Of a stretch of 64,000 nucleotides of DNA, positions 13,010 to 24,125 are shown piece after piece. Where the stretch lies: positions 38,681,221 to 38,745,220 of the forward strand of contig JAHLJT010009419.1 of NCBI GenBank assembly GCA_031308135.1, given 5' to 3'. The notes beneath the pieces are model-generated. The model had not been told where the DNA came from and made no database searches. It was given only the letters and a program-made list of their open reading frames with translations. The stretch is from Acheta domesticus (lineage: Eukaryota > Arthropoda > Insecta > Orthoptera > Gryllidae). The stretch's first letter is position 1, and every line of letters starts with the position of its first letter. The position numbers and the translations under genes are program-made.

Positions 13010-13564
13010 CGAACGTCGCTGTCTCCGGCGGCGCGCGCCTAACGGACGACCCGGCGAGGTGAAGCCTTCTGCACCATGCAGGGCCGCCATGGGGTATAGA
13101 AGAATTCACGTAAGAACAAGCAAAAGTGACAGTTCGCCCAAACAAGTGAACGTCACATGTAATTCAGAGAAGTATTCCTCCGCCGCGGCAGCTGTTCAGA
13201 AACACGTGCACCAGTACGCACCTTACATTCAAGACTCTGTTTTAAAATAAACATAATACTTACCACGCGAAAACTAAATTCCTTATAATGTGTATAAAAA
13301 AATATTTTTTACAGAAGAGCACATAGCACAGCACTTTCTAATTTCAATTACTATTTCTCGTGGCGCACTATATTTTCGTCGGACGAGGACATCACAAAAG
13401 GAAGCGTCGAAACCATTTACAAGTTAGCCAACTGCAAAGGAACGAATAGAGGAAGGAGAGTACAATGGGATCAAGGGCACAAAGACCACAGAACCTTCGG
13501 TTATGTTGCTAGCACTAACTCTCAAAATTGCTTGTTCTTACATGAATCTCTCTTTTATTGTAGG

Positions 13565-14226
13565 TTAACGCTCCGGCGGGCGCGTCCCATCATTTCCCGC
13601 CGCACGCGCGTGCGGCACTCGTACCGCATTTATCATCTTCGATTTTCGGTAGTCAATAGTAATTACTTTTGTTAGAGAATGTGAAGGAAATATTCTTTAT
13701 TTATGTTTTATACATTTTATTTCATAATAACTAAATACCAAACGAAATAACAAAATTAATAAGAGTCTTATCTATCACTCGCTCCCTCCATGTCTTGGCA
13801 TGTGTTACATGTCGGGGAATGAATGCGGTGCAAACGTGCCTTCTAACGTTTCTTCGGTAACAACGCATTTAAATTTCAATGAGCAGTCCAAAATCTGTGT
13901 CGTTAAGCTCAATAATAAAAAATCTATAAGAATTCTAATGGATAAAATAGTCAATATGCAATATGAAAATATGCAATGGATAATCATGCTTACTTACATG
14001 AAAAGGCGCGTGCGATACGGACAGCCCTACCGTTGCAGAGTTCAAATTAGTAATGAATAACGGTCGATCGGCTCTGTCTAAAATCGTGATTTGAATGTCA
14101 TTTAGTTGAAAATATAATCAACGAAGAATAACTATGAGCTGTGAGCGACATCAATTATTTGCTCGAAATCAACAAATATGTAAGAATGCTGCACTGAGTG
14201 CCGCTACACGCCCGCCGGAGGGTTAA
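13565..14226. mobile_element. Non-autonomous piggyBac-like element (TTAA-flanked MITE)
   Basis: A 654-bp AT-rich element (13569-14222) is flanked on both sides by TTAA (13565-13568 and 14223-14226). Its ends are inverted repeats: CGCTCCGGCGGGCG on the left and, on the other strand, CCCTCCGGCGGGCG on the right, one mismatch in 14. A second inverted block, GCGGCACTC, follows inside each end; on the left it is pushed inward by an extra segment of about 27 bp that includes the palindrome CCGCACGCGCGTGCGG (13600-13615). TTAA target duplication and terminal inverted repeats beginning with C-rich triplets are hallmarks of the piggyBac superfamily. No transposase is encoded; the 86-codon internal frame (13800-14060) is unrelated, so the element must be mobilised in trans or is inactive. 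Confidence 0.75.
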
Positions 14227-14229
14227 AGC

Positions 14230-14602
14230 AGTGGTGTCAAAGTTTTCTATTGGTGGTAGTGGCACCCGTTGTGGCACCGTAGCATGCTACGAGTTTCTCT
14301 GCGCAACTGGCGTCGAGAAAGGGAACTAGTAGTAATCCCGCCGTTGTACAATAGGGATGGCGTTGTCTCTGGTGGCAAGGAAATGAACTGCGTGGAGGGG
14401 CGATTTCATCGTGGCACTCGCGCCACGGACTCTCGCTCGTGGCATCGACCTTGACAATACTGGTTTCAAGGATGTAAATGCTCGGTGGCTCCTTTATTTT
14501 TTCTTCTCATTTTTCCTTCTTATTCTTCGTTTTACCTTCTTCTGCAGAGACTGCAAAGTAGGCTCTCTCTCGATCTCTCTATGGATCTCTTTATTCTCTA
14601 TC

Positions 14603-14633
<31 letters not shown>

Positions 14634-16860
14634 TCCCCTGGTATCTTTAATAATATTTTGGACCGAACCGTCCTTTTCAAATCAAGAAAGCACAAGCATC
14701 CAATATCAGAAAGTATCCATCTGTTGGGAGGTTATCAATTAATATTTAACTTAATATTGTTAATTGTGTGATTTATTATCATTATTTTATTTCTTATCAT
14801 TTACTCTCTGTTACACGTAAAAGTAACTACAAAACTATTGCACGTGTTGTATAATTCAATTATTATCTAATCAAACTTTATTTTTGTGAATGAAGGTTGA
14901 CAGTACTCGTTTTAAGCAACGCAAACTTAAGTCGAGAATGTGCTGATACGATCAGTAGTGACCAAACGTGCTTCAAAATTAGCAGCATTGATCCGTGTGT
15001 CATCAAAAATGCTCCGACAAAATTCCAAACAATAGATTGTTCGTAATGAAGTTCGACATCGGAAAATTGAATTAGAGGCATCCGTGAGTATTAGTGTAAT
15101 CAGTACTTCATAATGATATTTAATCTATCCTATAACAAGATCGAAATTTGTATACAAGTAATACCATTCAGGGCTTGTTATTAGTCTCTCGATAACACTC
15201 CTAAATTATAGGCCACACTGTCCCGAAAATGAGAGATTGGCATTGCATTTTGCTCTCAAAATACATTGAAATCATTGATGACATTTTTTTCATTTTCTCG
15301 CTGATAGTAGCAGTTTAATTTACTACACGAAAATTTTTCGATAGTTTACTATATGAAATTTTAAAAATCCTATTAGACTTAGTAACGTAAACAAGAAATG
15401 AACGCGTTTTACTAGATTTGTATTTACCTCTTGCTAAAGATTTTATATGTGAACATATGAAAATTAACTACTTTGGTTACATATCACATATTTGATAGAT
15501 CGGAAGCTTCTAAAGTTTCCTAGGCGCAGATGTTAAAAAAAATCCGATGATTGTTTTCCCTCACAGTTTACGAAACCACAGAAAGCTTTGCGTTAACGTC
15601 GCTTGCCTCTCGGCACTTTGGAGTTGGCTGTTGAACAGAAGCGAATCGTGGCGATCGGCAAATGTTTAATGAGGCTGTCGTGCGGAGCGCTCTCTTCGCC
15701 GGCGCGTGTGCTGGTGGCGGGGACAAAAGCCTGCTGGAAAGCGCGCGAGAGGCGGCGAGAATTCGCTGCTGGCAGCGCGAAGCGGAACCAAGGTCTGGAG
15801 CCAAGGCCTTCGGGGAGGGCGCGCGGGCTTCTGCACGGTGAGCGAACCCAGACTCACAGGCGACGCCCGTTGCGGTGCGTTGGAATGCACTGGAGGGGAT
15901 CCAAGGGTCAGGGAAATCAGGGGTAAAAATAAATTATTTTCACTAGCTCACTGTAGTTTTGTTTCAATGTTTCCGGAGCCGTGCTGTCATGAATCAAATT
16001 CTGATTAAACGGTACAGCTTTCGTTATGTCAATTCTGGAGAAGATAAGAAAAAAGTACGATTTTGTGTTATGTAGATATGCGAGGATTGATTAAGAACGA
16101 ATAAAACCAGAAGGAAGTTTAAGAATTTGAAAACTGAATTTACCTCTGGGCATTGTTTTCTGAAGGAAACTTAATTATGATACCACAAAAGCCCGAAACG
16201 TTTCATCAAGCATCTACGTATTATCATCCATAAATTAACGAACATTTTGTAGTGTTCTCGTAAAACTGGTGTTTTTCGTCATCTATGAATATCTTGCGTG
16301 AAGATCCAATATACTCTTCAAACATTACCCTTCGAATGGGTGAAATGACATGGCGAATGAGTAAATCAACAGACCTTTCGTGCTTTTGAGGTAGCCTTTT
16401 ATCGTAACTTGGTGGGTAGTTCGTTCAGAGATGCATGGGAATATTTTAATCAAAATTATTTTGTATCTGATAGATGCCTGCTAGTTAAACACAAGTATCA
16501 GTTTGACGTTCTTGGTGTTTAATATCCCGCTTCAATTCCACGTTTTAAGAAAAATCTCGTGACATATCAATGAATTTCTCATTTTCATTAGGACCAGAAA
16601 GTGTAACTAACAATAATACAAATTATATTAATATACTTTTGTGGTCAGATAACAATGAAACTATTTGGTCATATTTATTTATTTTGCATTTCTATCGAAT
16701 TTTAATGATCGATAAACCTGAGAACCTTATTTCAAGACATTTTTATTATTTGTTTAAACCATACTGTCTTCATATTTCTCATTATCATCTTAGTGATATT
16801 TTTATATTTATACTTTTCTGAGAATTGGCCGATCGGCGAAAATATTCGCCTCATCCCGTA
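14230..16860. other. AT-rich non-coding stretch with a TA microsatellite and a weak GC island
   Basis: No exon was recognised. A perfect (TA)13 run is at 14607-14632. A moderately GC-rich block is at 15640-15900, with overlapping open frames on both strands and no family resemblance. Confidence 0.5.
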
Positions 16861-16947
16861 CGGTTCACGGGTTCAGTTGCATTTGAAGTTCCACGAGTCT
16901 GAAATGTCCCAAATCGCACCCAGTGGAGAAGAGATTGGTTGACTTAC

Positions 16948-17112
16948 CGGGGTCGATGATCAACGTGAAGTTGTCGGCGACGTCGGCGGCCTCCGCGAAG
17001 ACGACGTGCGTGCAGAGGCAGGGGTCCAGGCGGTTGACCGGCACGCGGCCCTCGTAGTAGCACAGCACCACCTTCCCGTCGGGAGGCGGCACGTGGGCGC
17101 AGGGCTCCACAT
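16948..17112 (-). CDS. Exon 2 of the GH18 chitinase-like gene (first barrel strand), partial CDS
   Basis: This 165-bp exon is open and flanked by an acceptor (TTGCTTGCAG, exon starting at 17112) and a consensus donor (G|GTAAGT at 16948|16947). It is phase 1 at both ends. It encodes about 54 residues containing KVVLCYYEG and, shortly after, LDPCLCTHVVFAEA. These correspond to strand beta-1 and the conserved Cys-Thr-His segment of GH18 chitinases and chitinase-like proteins; the cysteines in CYY and LCTH are the pair that form the first disulfide in that family. The spacer between the two motifs is shorter than in classical insect chitinases (only about six residues), which suggests a divergent or non-catalytic chitinase-like member rather than a moulting chitinase. 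The catalytic DGxDxDWE motif would lie in later exons, which are not in this window. GC-rich third positions contrast with the AT-rich flanks. Confidence in GH18 membership is high; the exact subgroup is unknown. Confidence 0.85.
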
Positions 17113-17258
17113 CTGCAAGCAACGCCCCACGCGTCAGTCCTCGCAAGCAGGCAATTGTGTGTCCTTGCTTGAGCACAAATGCTTGACTGCTCGTTCAAGC
17201 ATTATGGGAGTAATTAATGACAACTTACTATGTATCTCAAGGTTTTGACATCACTTAA

Positions 17259-17298
17259 CAATAATAATAATAATAATATTAATAATAATAATAATAAT
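17259..17298. repeat. (AAT)n microsatellite
   Basis: About 13 AAT units with one interruption directly precede the short LINE 3' end at 17299. Confidence 0.9.
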
Positions 17299-17530
17299 CT
17301 AAACTCCCAGGTAATGCAAAAGGCTGGGAAGTGCAGGAAATTGCTTGATTTGGAACAGCCCACATTTTGCGCAAAGTATTGTAGAGGCACCGTTAGTCCC
17401 TAGATCTACTCTTTCGGAGGCTGGTTGCAACCCGAAGTAGACTTTATAATCGACCGATACATAACATCTCTAGTGGGGAATTAGAGGAATAATAATAATA
17501 ATAATAATAAGAAGAAGAAGAAGAAGAATA
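17299..17530 (+). mobile_element. 5'-truncated non-LTR retrotransposon 3' end, copy A, with AAT/AAG tail
   Basis: Bases 17299-17487 match the 3' end of the element at 54074-54480 (opposite strand). Both show the last codons KLPGN, then TTTGGAACAGCCCACATTTTG, a GGTTGCAACC segment and TTAGAGGAAT leading into an AAT repeat. In this copy the tail is (AAT)n followed by (AAG)n (17488-17530). Only the last few codons and 3' UTR survive, as expected from 5' truncation during target-primed reverse transcription. Confidence 0.75.
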
Positions 17531-17752
17531 CATTTCGTTATGATATAAGATACACATTTACATAAGTATATAAATGCCATGTCTGAGTGTTTTAACACTG
17601 GTTTACAGACTTACCTACAGTAAAATAATTAATAATACAAAAAGAAAAAGGAAAGTATTATATAAAAATTTGCAAAATTGTAAGTAAATAGTAGAGTAAC
17701 ACACAAAAATGGTGCTAACATAATGAGACCGAAACGAGCGAAATAAGAAAAT

Positions 17753-17980
17753 CTAAAGGTTAATTTTGACGAAATTCTCCAACCCAGCACGGTGTAATAG
17801 CAAAAACAGTGTTCTCAAATCCTGTGGTAGTTTATTATAAAATGATGTAGCAAAGTAACTGAAGAAGGTTTTATCTTTAACGATGAGGAGGAACCTTTAA
17901 CATAGTCTCAACACTTCTCTTGTCACATTTCTGAGGAATAATATCATGAGGAAACCAATATTTGTCCTAGATAAGAGGGA
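17753..17980 (-). pseudogene. C-terminal fragment of a non-LTR retrotransposon ORF2 (Jockey/CR1-like), frameshifted
   Basis: On the minus strand, 17880-17753 encodes KDKTFFSYFATSFYNKLPQ then DLRTLFLLLHRAGLENFVKI and a stop. The pattern SFxxxAxxxYNxLPxDLR is the typical C-terminal signature of insect and vertebrate Jockey/CR1-type elements, just after the reverse transcriptase. A frameshift upstream (about 17885) separates it from PHDIIPQKCDKRSVETMLKV and PPHR, the usual preceding basic segment. Its 3' UTR would run toward 17530, meeting the oppositely oriented copy A tail to tail. Confidence 0.7.
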
Positions 17981-18459
17981 ATATTGGAGGTGATAACTGA
18001 GTGGATTCAAGAGCAAATACGGAATGAAATTGACCATCCATTTGAATATGATGGAAGTAACAGACGACAAAATGCTTTGACGGATATATCAAATGGACAA
18101 GATTTTTTCGGTTAACTGTTGTTGAGTTGCTATTTTGTTGTTGCCATTTATTGTATTTTTATTTGAAGAGTGCCTTTTTCTACTTTTGATTAATATTATT
18201 TGAATGCTACTAATTTCTGACTATAAAGATATCAAAGGAAAAACTAATGATTCAATTCCTAAATTCATAAAATTACGGAAAGTTTGTTCGCAAGTTACCA
18301 CAAAAAGTGATTTAACTGATCCATGTTTTGTTTCAGAAAATACTCTCGTAGTACATCTAGAATGTTCATTACATATTTGACATTCGATAAACCTGGAACT
18401 AACATTACCTGTTCGGCCAATTCAGAAGAATCTTATACTCTCACATAATTTTGCTACAC

Positions 18460-18720
18460 TACTTCACTTTTAAAGCCAGAATTAGGACCTCTAGTGCAAA
18501 CGTGGTTGGAAGTGTTAGTGTTGCTGTATCCGTAGCGTGTTTGGTCACTTCTCCTTTGCATCCGATGATACAGTGCTGACAGACTTTCAAGAACAACAAT
18601 ATCCGGATCTTGGAGCTTTAAGGAAAGTAGCATTAACAATTGTTCGCGAAACTCTTTATTTATCTGAAATGCACTTTTTTTTAACTTTTTCCCGTGCAGA
18701 TAGGTTATACCCAACGTGAG
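18460..18720 (+). pseudogene. Probable degenerate non-LTR reverse transcriptase fragment
   Basis: The plus strand reads ELGPL (about 18480), then GHFSFASDDTVL (about 18543-18578) and, further on, LRKVALTIVRE and LYLSEMHFFLTFSR. This resembles the LGPLLF, FADDTVL, LKKV and LxLNxxKTxFxxFSR landmarks of non-LTR reverse transcriptases in the correct order, with a serine inserted in the ADD box. The match is weaker than at 12 kb. The antisense 115-codon frame over the same bases has no recognisable features. Confidence 0.45.
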
Positions 18721-18789
18721 AAATAGAGAATCGAAGTAATAACACTGAATCACACCGATAAGGAGCTGAAAGGACGTTATTAGCGCTCT

Positions 18790-19730
18790 GTGTGTTGGCA
18801 CGTGGTCAACCAGGCGCGCGTTGGGCAGCTGTCACCGGGGAGAAACCGCGGCGTCGACCCCGCGCCCACAGTGTGCCAAAGCGGGGCCGTGACGCAAGGC
18901 GCTCCCGTAATCCTCGGGTCGCCGGTGCAAGACCCGAACGGGGTCGAGGTCTCGTGCCTGCTTATCTCCGCACACGCCCCCTGTCTTGTCTTCACCCCTC
19001 GGTCCCGCACCCCGCCCGGCCACCACCCCGCCCGGCCACCACCCCGCCAGGCCACCACCACGCCCGGCCACCACCCCGCCCGGCCACCACCACGCCCGGC
19101 CACCACCCCGCCCGGCCACCACCCCGCCCGGCCGCCACCCCGCCCGGCCACCACCCCGCTCCCGCCACCACCCCGCTCCCGCCCACTCCCGCCCTGCTCC
19201 CGCCCCTCTCACCCCCTCTCCGCTCCCGTTCCGCCCACCCCCTCTCCGCTCCCGCCCACACCACACTCCTTCGCCTCGCCCTTCCCCTCCCATCCCCATC
19301 CCGCCAGCCCCCGTACCCTCCCGTCTTGCCCTGTGCCGCCCCGCCCCGCCCCTCTAGCTCGGCCCCCTGCTTGCTCGGCCCCCGCCCCTGTCCTTAGCAA
19401 GCGCACGCGTCGGCCGGGAAGTGGGAGGGGCCGCGGCCGCCGCCGGACCAGCAGGCCGGGCCGGGCCGGGGACCTGCTATCCACGCTGTCATTGTTCGCG
19501 TTATCTGATGACGCGGGCGGGGCGAGGCGAGACGGGGCGGGGCGGGGTGGGTGAGGAGGAGGGAGGGAGAGGGGCGGGAGGAATGTCTGCCGGCGACACC
19601 GAGACCTTTCGCGGCCGTCTGCGCAGGCGCATTCCTGGCTCGAGTCACTCGGCCGCCGCCCCCGACGCAGCGGTTCGACTTCCTTCCACCGCAAGGTGCC
19701 TTTTCGTACATTCGTCGATTTCTCTCGCTT
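18790..19730. promoter_or_regulatory. Large CpG island
   Basis: About 940 bp of very GC-rich DNA, the longest island in the window, inside the inferred intron 1. It includes the 16-bp minisatellite, a run of CTCCCGCC-type repeats (19165-19260) and TTATCTGATGACGCGGG (19499-19515), a GATA-like site next to a CRE-like half site. Long open frames on both strands (up to 254 codons) are stop-free low-complexity Pro/Arg/Gly sequence and are not called as genes. Confidence 0.45.
19014..19165. repeat. 16-bp GC-rich minisatellite, about 9 units
   Basis: The unit CACCACCCCGCCCGGC repeats with a 16-bp period from about 19014 to 19165. As 16 is not a multiple of 3, each unit shifts frame, and the repeat is open in several frames, which explains the overlapping open frames here. 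Confidence 0.9.
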
Positions 19731-19999
19731 AGGCGGTCAAGTCGAAATTTGTTTGATTTTTTTTTACTTTATTGTATCCGAGGAACAGATAACAAACCTT
19801 TCTACAGGTTTGTAATGGAAAGGGTTAAAAACAATACAACAAAATATCAGCTAGATAACATGTTAACAATATGTAACTCAAAAAGCACTAACGTGCTTGC
19901 AAATAAACTAACTCAACTTACACCCCCCCTAAAAAAAGATTAAGACAAGCGGTTCGCTACAATTCGAGAGTAAATTATAAGACATTAAAGGAGTAACTG

Positions 20000-20290
20000 C
20001 AGTATCATACCAGCCCCGGGTGCTGCAAGTGTTACAAGGTAATCATCGGGAGTACCAGTGGCTGAAAGATCGCGGGTTCGATTGCGAATGAGTGCCAGGT
20101 ACATGCTTGACGAAATATTCAAGTGAGTTCATTTCCCCTATAACGATAGTTAGGAGATTATCGAGATCGTTGGTCGATTTCTCTGATCAGTAGTTTCCAT
20201 GATTTCGAGGCATATGCCAGACCGGCACTTTATACTGCCGCGTGCTATTCTTTTTTCCCTGTTCTGTCATCATCCTGCCCCCACACACAT
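20000..20290 (+). mobile_element. Divergent copy of the AATC-tailed tRNA-derived SINE
   Basis: A tRNA-like head has a B-box-like GGTTCGATTGC (about 20076-20086). About 90 bp later comes the family core: CTGATCAGTAGTTTCCATG, then GCATATGCCAGACCGG and a Pyr-rich segment. Order matches the full-length copy at 63.4 kb, with many substitutions, so this is an old insertion. The 3' part and tail are not recognisable. Confidence 0.5.
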
Positions 20291-22130
20291 TGTTTGGGTC
20301 TAGCGATGAACTAATCCGACATCTTTAAACGACTCAACTGTCAGTGATCAAGGAAAATATTCAACAAGCGTCAAAGATCCGGGACGTAGCTAATAAGCTG
20401 CGAGATCCCTCGAGGAATTACTTGTCTCCTAGTAGGTTAGACCAAAAATAAAGATAAGCAAAAACTGCAGATTCTTGCTGTCCAAAACATTCAGAAGTGT
20501 AAACGCAGGTGATGCATAAAGCACTCGTTAACTGTCGTGTACATCTAGGATCAAGATGATCATGATGAAATTTAAGTTACAAAAATTCCTCCGGCCTTGT
20601 CAAAACTTCTAATTTGAACAATGAAGAATATATAGCAAAAAAACAAGCAATTAATTGCCAGATGTGACACTTTCTATTTTTGAGGAGAAGAGTTGGGATT
20701 TCAGGTAATCTGTATGAAAGATTAAAGAATAGTCGCAAAGCCCACGTTTAAAGATCGAACTACAAGTATTAAATAAATGGGTCACAAAATCGATAATGAG
20801 TGTTACTGATATTCCGAAAATATTCTATTTTGACACTCTACTACTAGAAAACGATGTCTCATTCATTGTGTTCATATGTTTTATAGGCCGATATTCTGAA
20901 ACAATATTGTGGATATAGAAACAATTTTCCTTATTTACTTACTTGTATATTTTGTTCATAGTTTGTTTTTTATCGTGATCTATGTGACATGGTTCTTTAA
21001 TCCAGAATTATCTGAAATTCCAACCCGATAAATGGTTAGGTCACCTAAAAAAATTATGATTTTTTTTTTCAAATAAATCGTTCACTCTTTCGTGCCGTAA
21101 GAAACTGTAGGGCGTTTCCCTTTTCTTACAGTAACTGGAGAGTTTACGGAATACAAAGTTTGGGAAATGCATGTGGAATATCGGAAGCAATTGTGTCGCA
21201 TCTTTTAAGCGTGCCTCCCCTCCCCCGCACCCCCCTCCAGACAGAGCTGCTCGTGCGTTCTGGAAACGGAGGGCACGGGGGTAGCGACGGCGGGAGGTGC
21301 TCTCCGGTCTGCAGTTGGGTCGGCACTGCTCTTGTACCCAGAAGCCCATTTAATATTTCTTTAATTAAGCCCATGAGGGAACTTTCTACGAAATTCCAAG
21401 AAACGTGACCGAACTGTACAACGAGGCGGAAGAGGAAGGGCACAATAGGCCTCCCTAACGCACAAATGCTTTTACGCGCAGTCTGGCCCGTTGGGGCGAT
21501 TCGGTTCTAGGAACTGTGAATGTAGATAACGCAACGCACTCTCGAATTACCCGGAGTAAACCATTGAAAATGCATAATTGGAGAAATAATTTGCGTTTCT
21601 TGTGCTCTGCCGCTTTAGGATCAGCTTGGCACTTGGTTGCAGGTGTAAATTCACTGGAAGCAACGAATTTTTATTTGCACGGTTTTTTGGGAGAGGAAAA
21701 GTCCAGGCTGTTCTCGGAGGTAGACGTGATGGAATTCTACGATTACTCTGCATGTATTTCAAAAATAATGGCTGCCAAAAAAATTAAACATTATTCATGA
21801 TAGAAAGATTACAACCTTAAATCGAGATGTCAAACAGAAATATAGGGACATTTGTAACTATGCCCTTTATTATCGTCGAATTATTGACCTCTTTTTAATA
21901 TACATTGAGTTATATTTTAATTAAAAAGTATGGTAAATTGTGAGAAACAGAAAATCAATAACATTTGTGTAATGCAATTGAAATAGAAGTTTTGTGAATT
22001 TTAGTGAAAAAATAACGCGTTGCGTAGGCGTAACTTCTCCTCTTACGAGGAATTTCAAGCTAGGAATGCCCGGCAATTTGAAAAATTAATCATGTGGCCA
22101 GCTAAAACTGCCATGTCTTCGCAGGAGATA
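20290..22130. other. Non-coding stretch with a small C-rich island
   Basis: No exon or recognised repeat. A short GC-rich block lies near 21205-21330. Confidence 0.5.
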
Positions 22131-22133
22131 TTT

Positions 22134-22373
22134 GGTATTAATTGGTTTGATATTTTATAACTGTACTGTTTCCGAGATTACTAACATGTTCTCTTCTCGC
22201 AAAACGCAAATATTAGGATAATAAGTATTTTCTCATAAAACGATAAAAGTACCCTTCTTGAAAACTACAAAGAGTAATAAATGACAATCTCAGGACAGAT
22301 TTAAATTAATGCGAGGATACTTCAATGCTCCATTTGCTCTAGTTAGCCAGAGCTCTGCAATCACCTTAGAGCA
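22134..22373 (+). repeat. Dispersed 240-bp repeat, copy 1
   Basis: From GGTATTAATTGG to GAGCTCTGCAATCA this block aligns end to end with 27161-27393 at roughly 85% by eye. Homology stops sharply at both ends. No open frame, terminal inverted repeat or tail is evident, so the class is unknown. Confidence 0.85.
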
Positions 22374-22589
22374 GAAAAAAACAACAATCTAGCACTGCAA
22401 TTATTCAAGATAATTTAATTAATTGACGTTTCAATTAAGAGTAAGAAAACAAAGCTGCTGTTTCTTTCCGCGCCTCGACTCGAGAGGCCGCGCATCGCTC
22501 GATAAGGGCGTCGTTTAAAGGAGCCATATCTCTTGAGGCTGCACCGGGAGAGCGAAGCCCAAGCTGTTCACGTGACCCGAATCCCAAGA

Positions 22590-22727
22590 GAGGACGGGGA
22601 AGGGGAGGGGAAGGGGGGGAGGGGAGGAACGGGAGCTGAGCTAATCGGATCATCTGGAGGCGCTCCCACAAATTTGGAAGCACTGTCACTCGCCAATTTG
22701 TGTGTGTGTGTGTGAGAGAGAGAGAAT
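22590..22727. repeat. G-rich tract followed by (TG)n(GA)n microsatellite
   Basis: Clustered G-runs at about 22596-22633 could form a G-quadruplex. A compound TG then GA dinucleotide repeat occupies 22699-22726. Confidence 0.8.
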
Positions 22728-23660
22728 CCCTAAATTGGTATCGGAATGTTAAAACGATAGAATATGCAATACAGTGAGTTTGTAATTTGTAAACTGTTTT
22801 ACCACATTGGAATTAAGTTTAAAATAATCGTATGTTCTGAGGAAACGATAGAATATAATGAAAAACATAATGACATTAACAATAAATGGTATAGAAGTCT
22901 TCCTCTCAATTTTAGCTTTGAAACTGGTAGAAATTAATATTGAGAGACTAAAGATCATATTTTGAATGGAAAATGTCACGTTTAGGTAAATAATATGTCA
23001 ACCCACTTTCCACGAAGCTTTTGCGCAGTCACGTGTGTGGTGCGTAATTTGTAACAGAAATTCAAGCCCACGTTGCTGTTCCATTTCTTATGTCCATAAG
23101 CGGTCTGCTGCTAATTAAATTATACACACCTGTCAAAATATTGATTTTGTTAATTAAAATTATTGTTTTGAATCGTAATATGGCTTTTCAGGGGTCGTAA
23201 AATCAGTTAAATGACAAGAAAATTGTGAAAAATAGAGAAATGTAGATTATTTCTTCAAATAAAGCAACAATACGCACATTTTGTAGTTAAAGCAAGTTTC
23301 AATTTATAAGAAAATTGGAATGTGTAGAAATTAGTATCCTAACACATATGCGAACACTTGAACAAAAGGCTTGTACAAACAGTTACTTTTAATCATTTTT
23401 TAAACATACCTTTCGGTATCTAATATGAAAAGTTGCACTGTGAAGTGGAAAAGGAAGTCGTGTGAACTGACATTGCTAACTCCCACGATGATTAGTTGTT
23501 TTCTGTCTTCCGAAGTGAAGAGCGAAATAGTTAATTTATTTTGGTATTCGAATGACTGGTGCAGATTAAGAGCTAACAATAAAAAAAGTGATGGAGAAGA
23601 CTGGATCTGTGACATTTCCTGTGATATGATGAACGTACGACACGGCTCGAACTCAGCAAG
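22728..23660. other. AT-rich non-coding stretch
   Basis: No exon or recognised repeat; the overlapping opposed frames at 23400-23783 run into the SINE at 23665 and have no family resemblance. Confidence 0.45.
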
Positions 23661-23664
23661 GGTT

Positions 23665-24125
23665 TCACCGACTGAGATGGCTCTGTAAGGTGCAACCGTT
23701 TTGACGATACAGCGTGACTCGTGGGTTCGAGTCTTGACGGTATTGGATTTTCTGCATATGCTACGTAATTGGGTAAAATTCAATCACGGTCTGGAAAAGA
23801 ATTCTAGCGGACGACTGTCCTGAGCGGTAGTTTTCATGGATGCTCCCATTAGACCAGAGAAGCACACTAATATTTCGTATTCAGGCCACGATCCGCGCGC
23901 GATATTCCCTTCCCCGTCCATGACCCTTCAATCTCCCCTTCTATTTAGATGCACTGCACTTCCACACAAGGCTGGAGATTAGACGGCAGCTTTGAGCTTA
24001 CCTCAGCTGGACTGTGCTCCTCCAGGGGAAGATAACTAGAGAGCAAAAATACCTCCAAGTAAACGTGTAGGTCGGCAGCGAATTTCATGTTCCAGCTGTA
24101 GCATGCACTACAACCATGGAAGAAA
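23665..24125 (+). mobile_element. AATC-tailed tRNA-derived SINE, near full-length diverged copy
   Basis: The head carries an A-box-like ATGGCTCTGTAAGG (about 23676) and a B-box GGGTTCGAGTC (about 23724). The shared segment GGATTTTCTGC follows, then the body landmarks CTGGAAAAGAATTCTAGCGG, CGGTAGTTTTC, CCGCGCGCGAT, GAGCTTACC and TAGGTCGGC, ending near ATGCACTACA. Landmarks are in the same order as in the 63.4-kb copy. The tail is lost or unrecognisable. Confidence 0.75.

Noticed and set aside
16865..17176. Treating the whole 103-codon minus frame as one single-exon protein
   Set aside because: The GH18 similarity is confined to the part between a good acceptor and a perfect donor; the outer parts are intron read-through.
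18454..18801. 115-codon minus-strand frame in AT-rich DNA
   Set aside because: No recognisable family; the plus strand of the same bases better resembles a degenerate reverse transcriptase.
18790..19554. 254-codon plus-strand frame rich in Pro/His/Arg
   Set aside because: Produced by a 16-bp GC repeat that is open in several frames; no start context, splice signals or domain.
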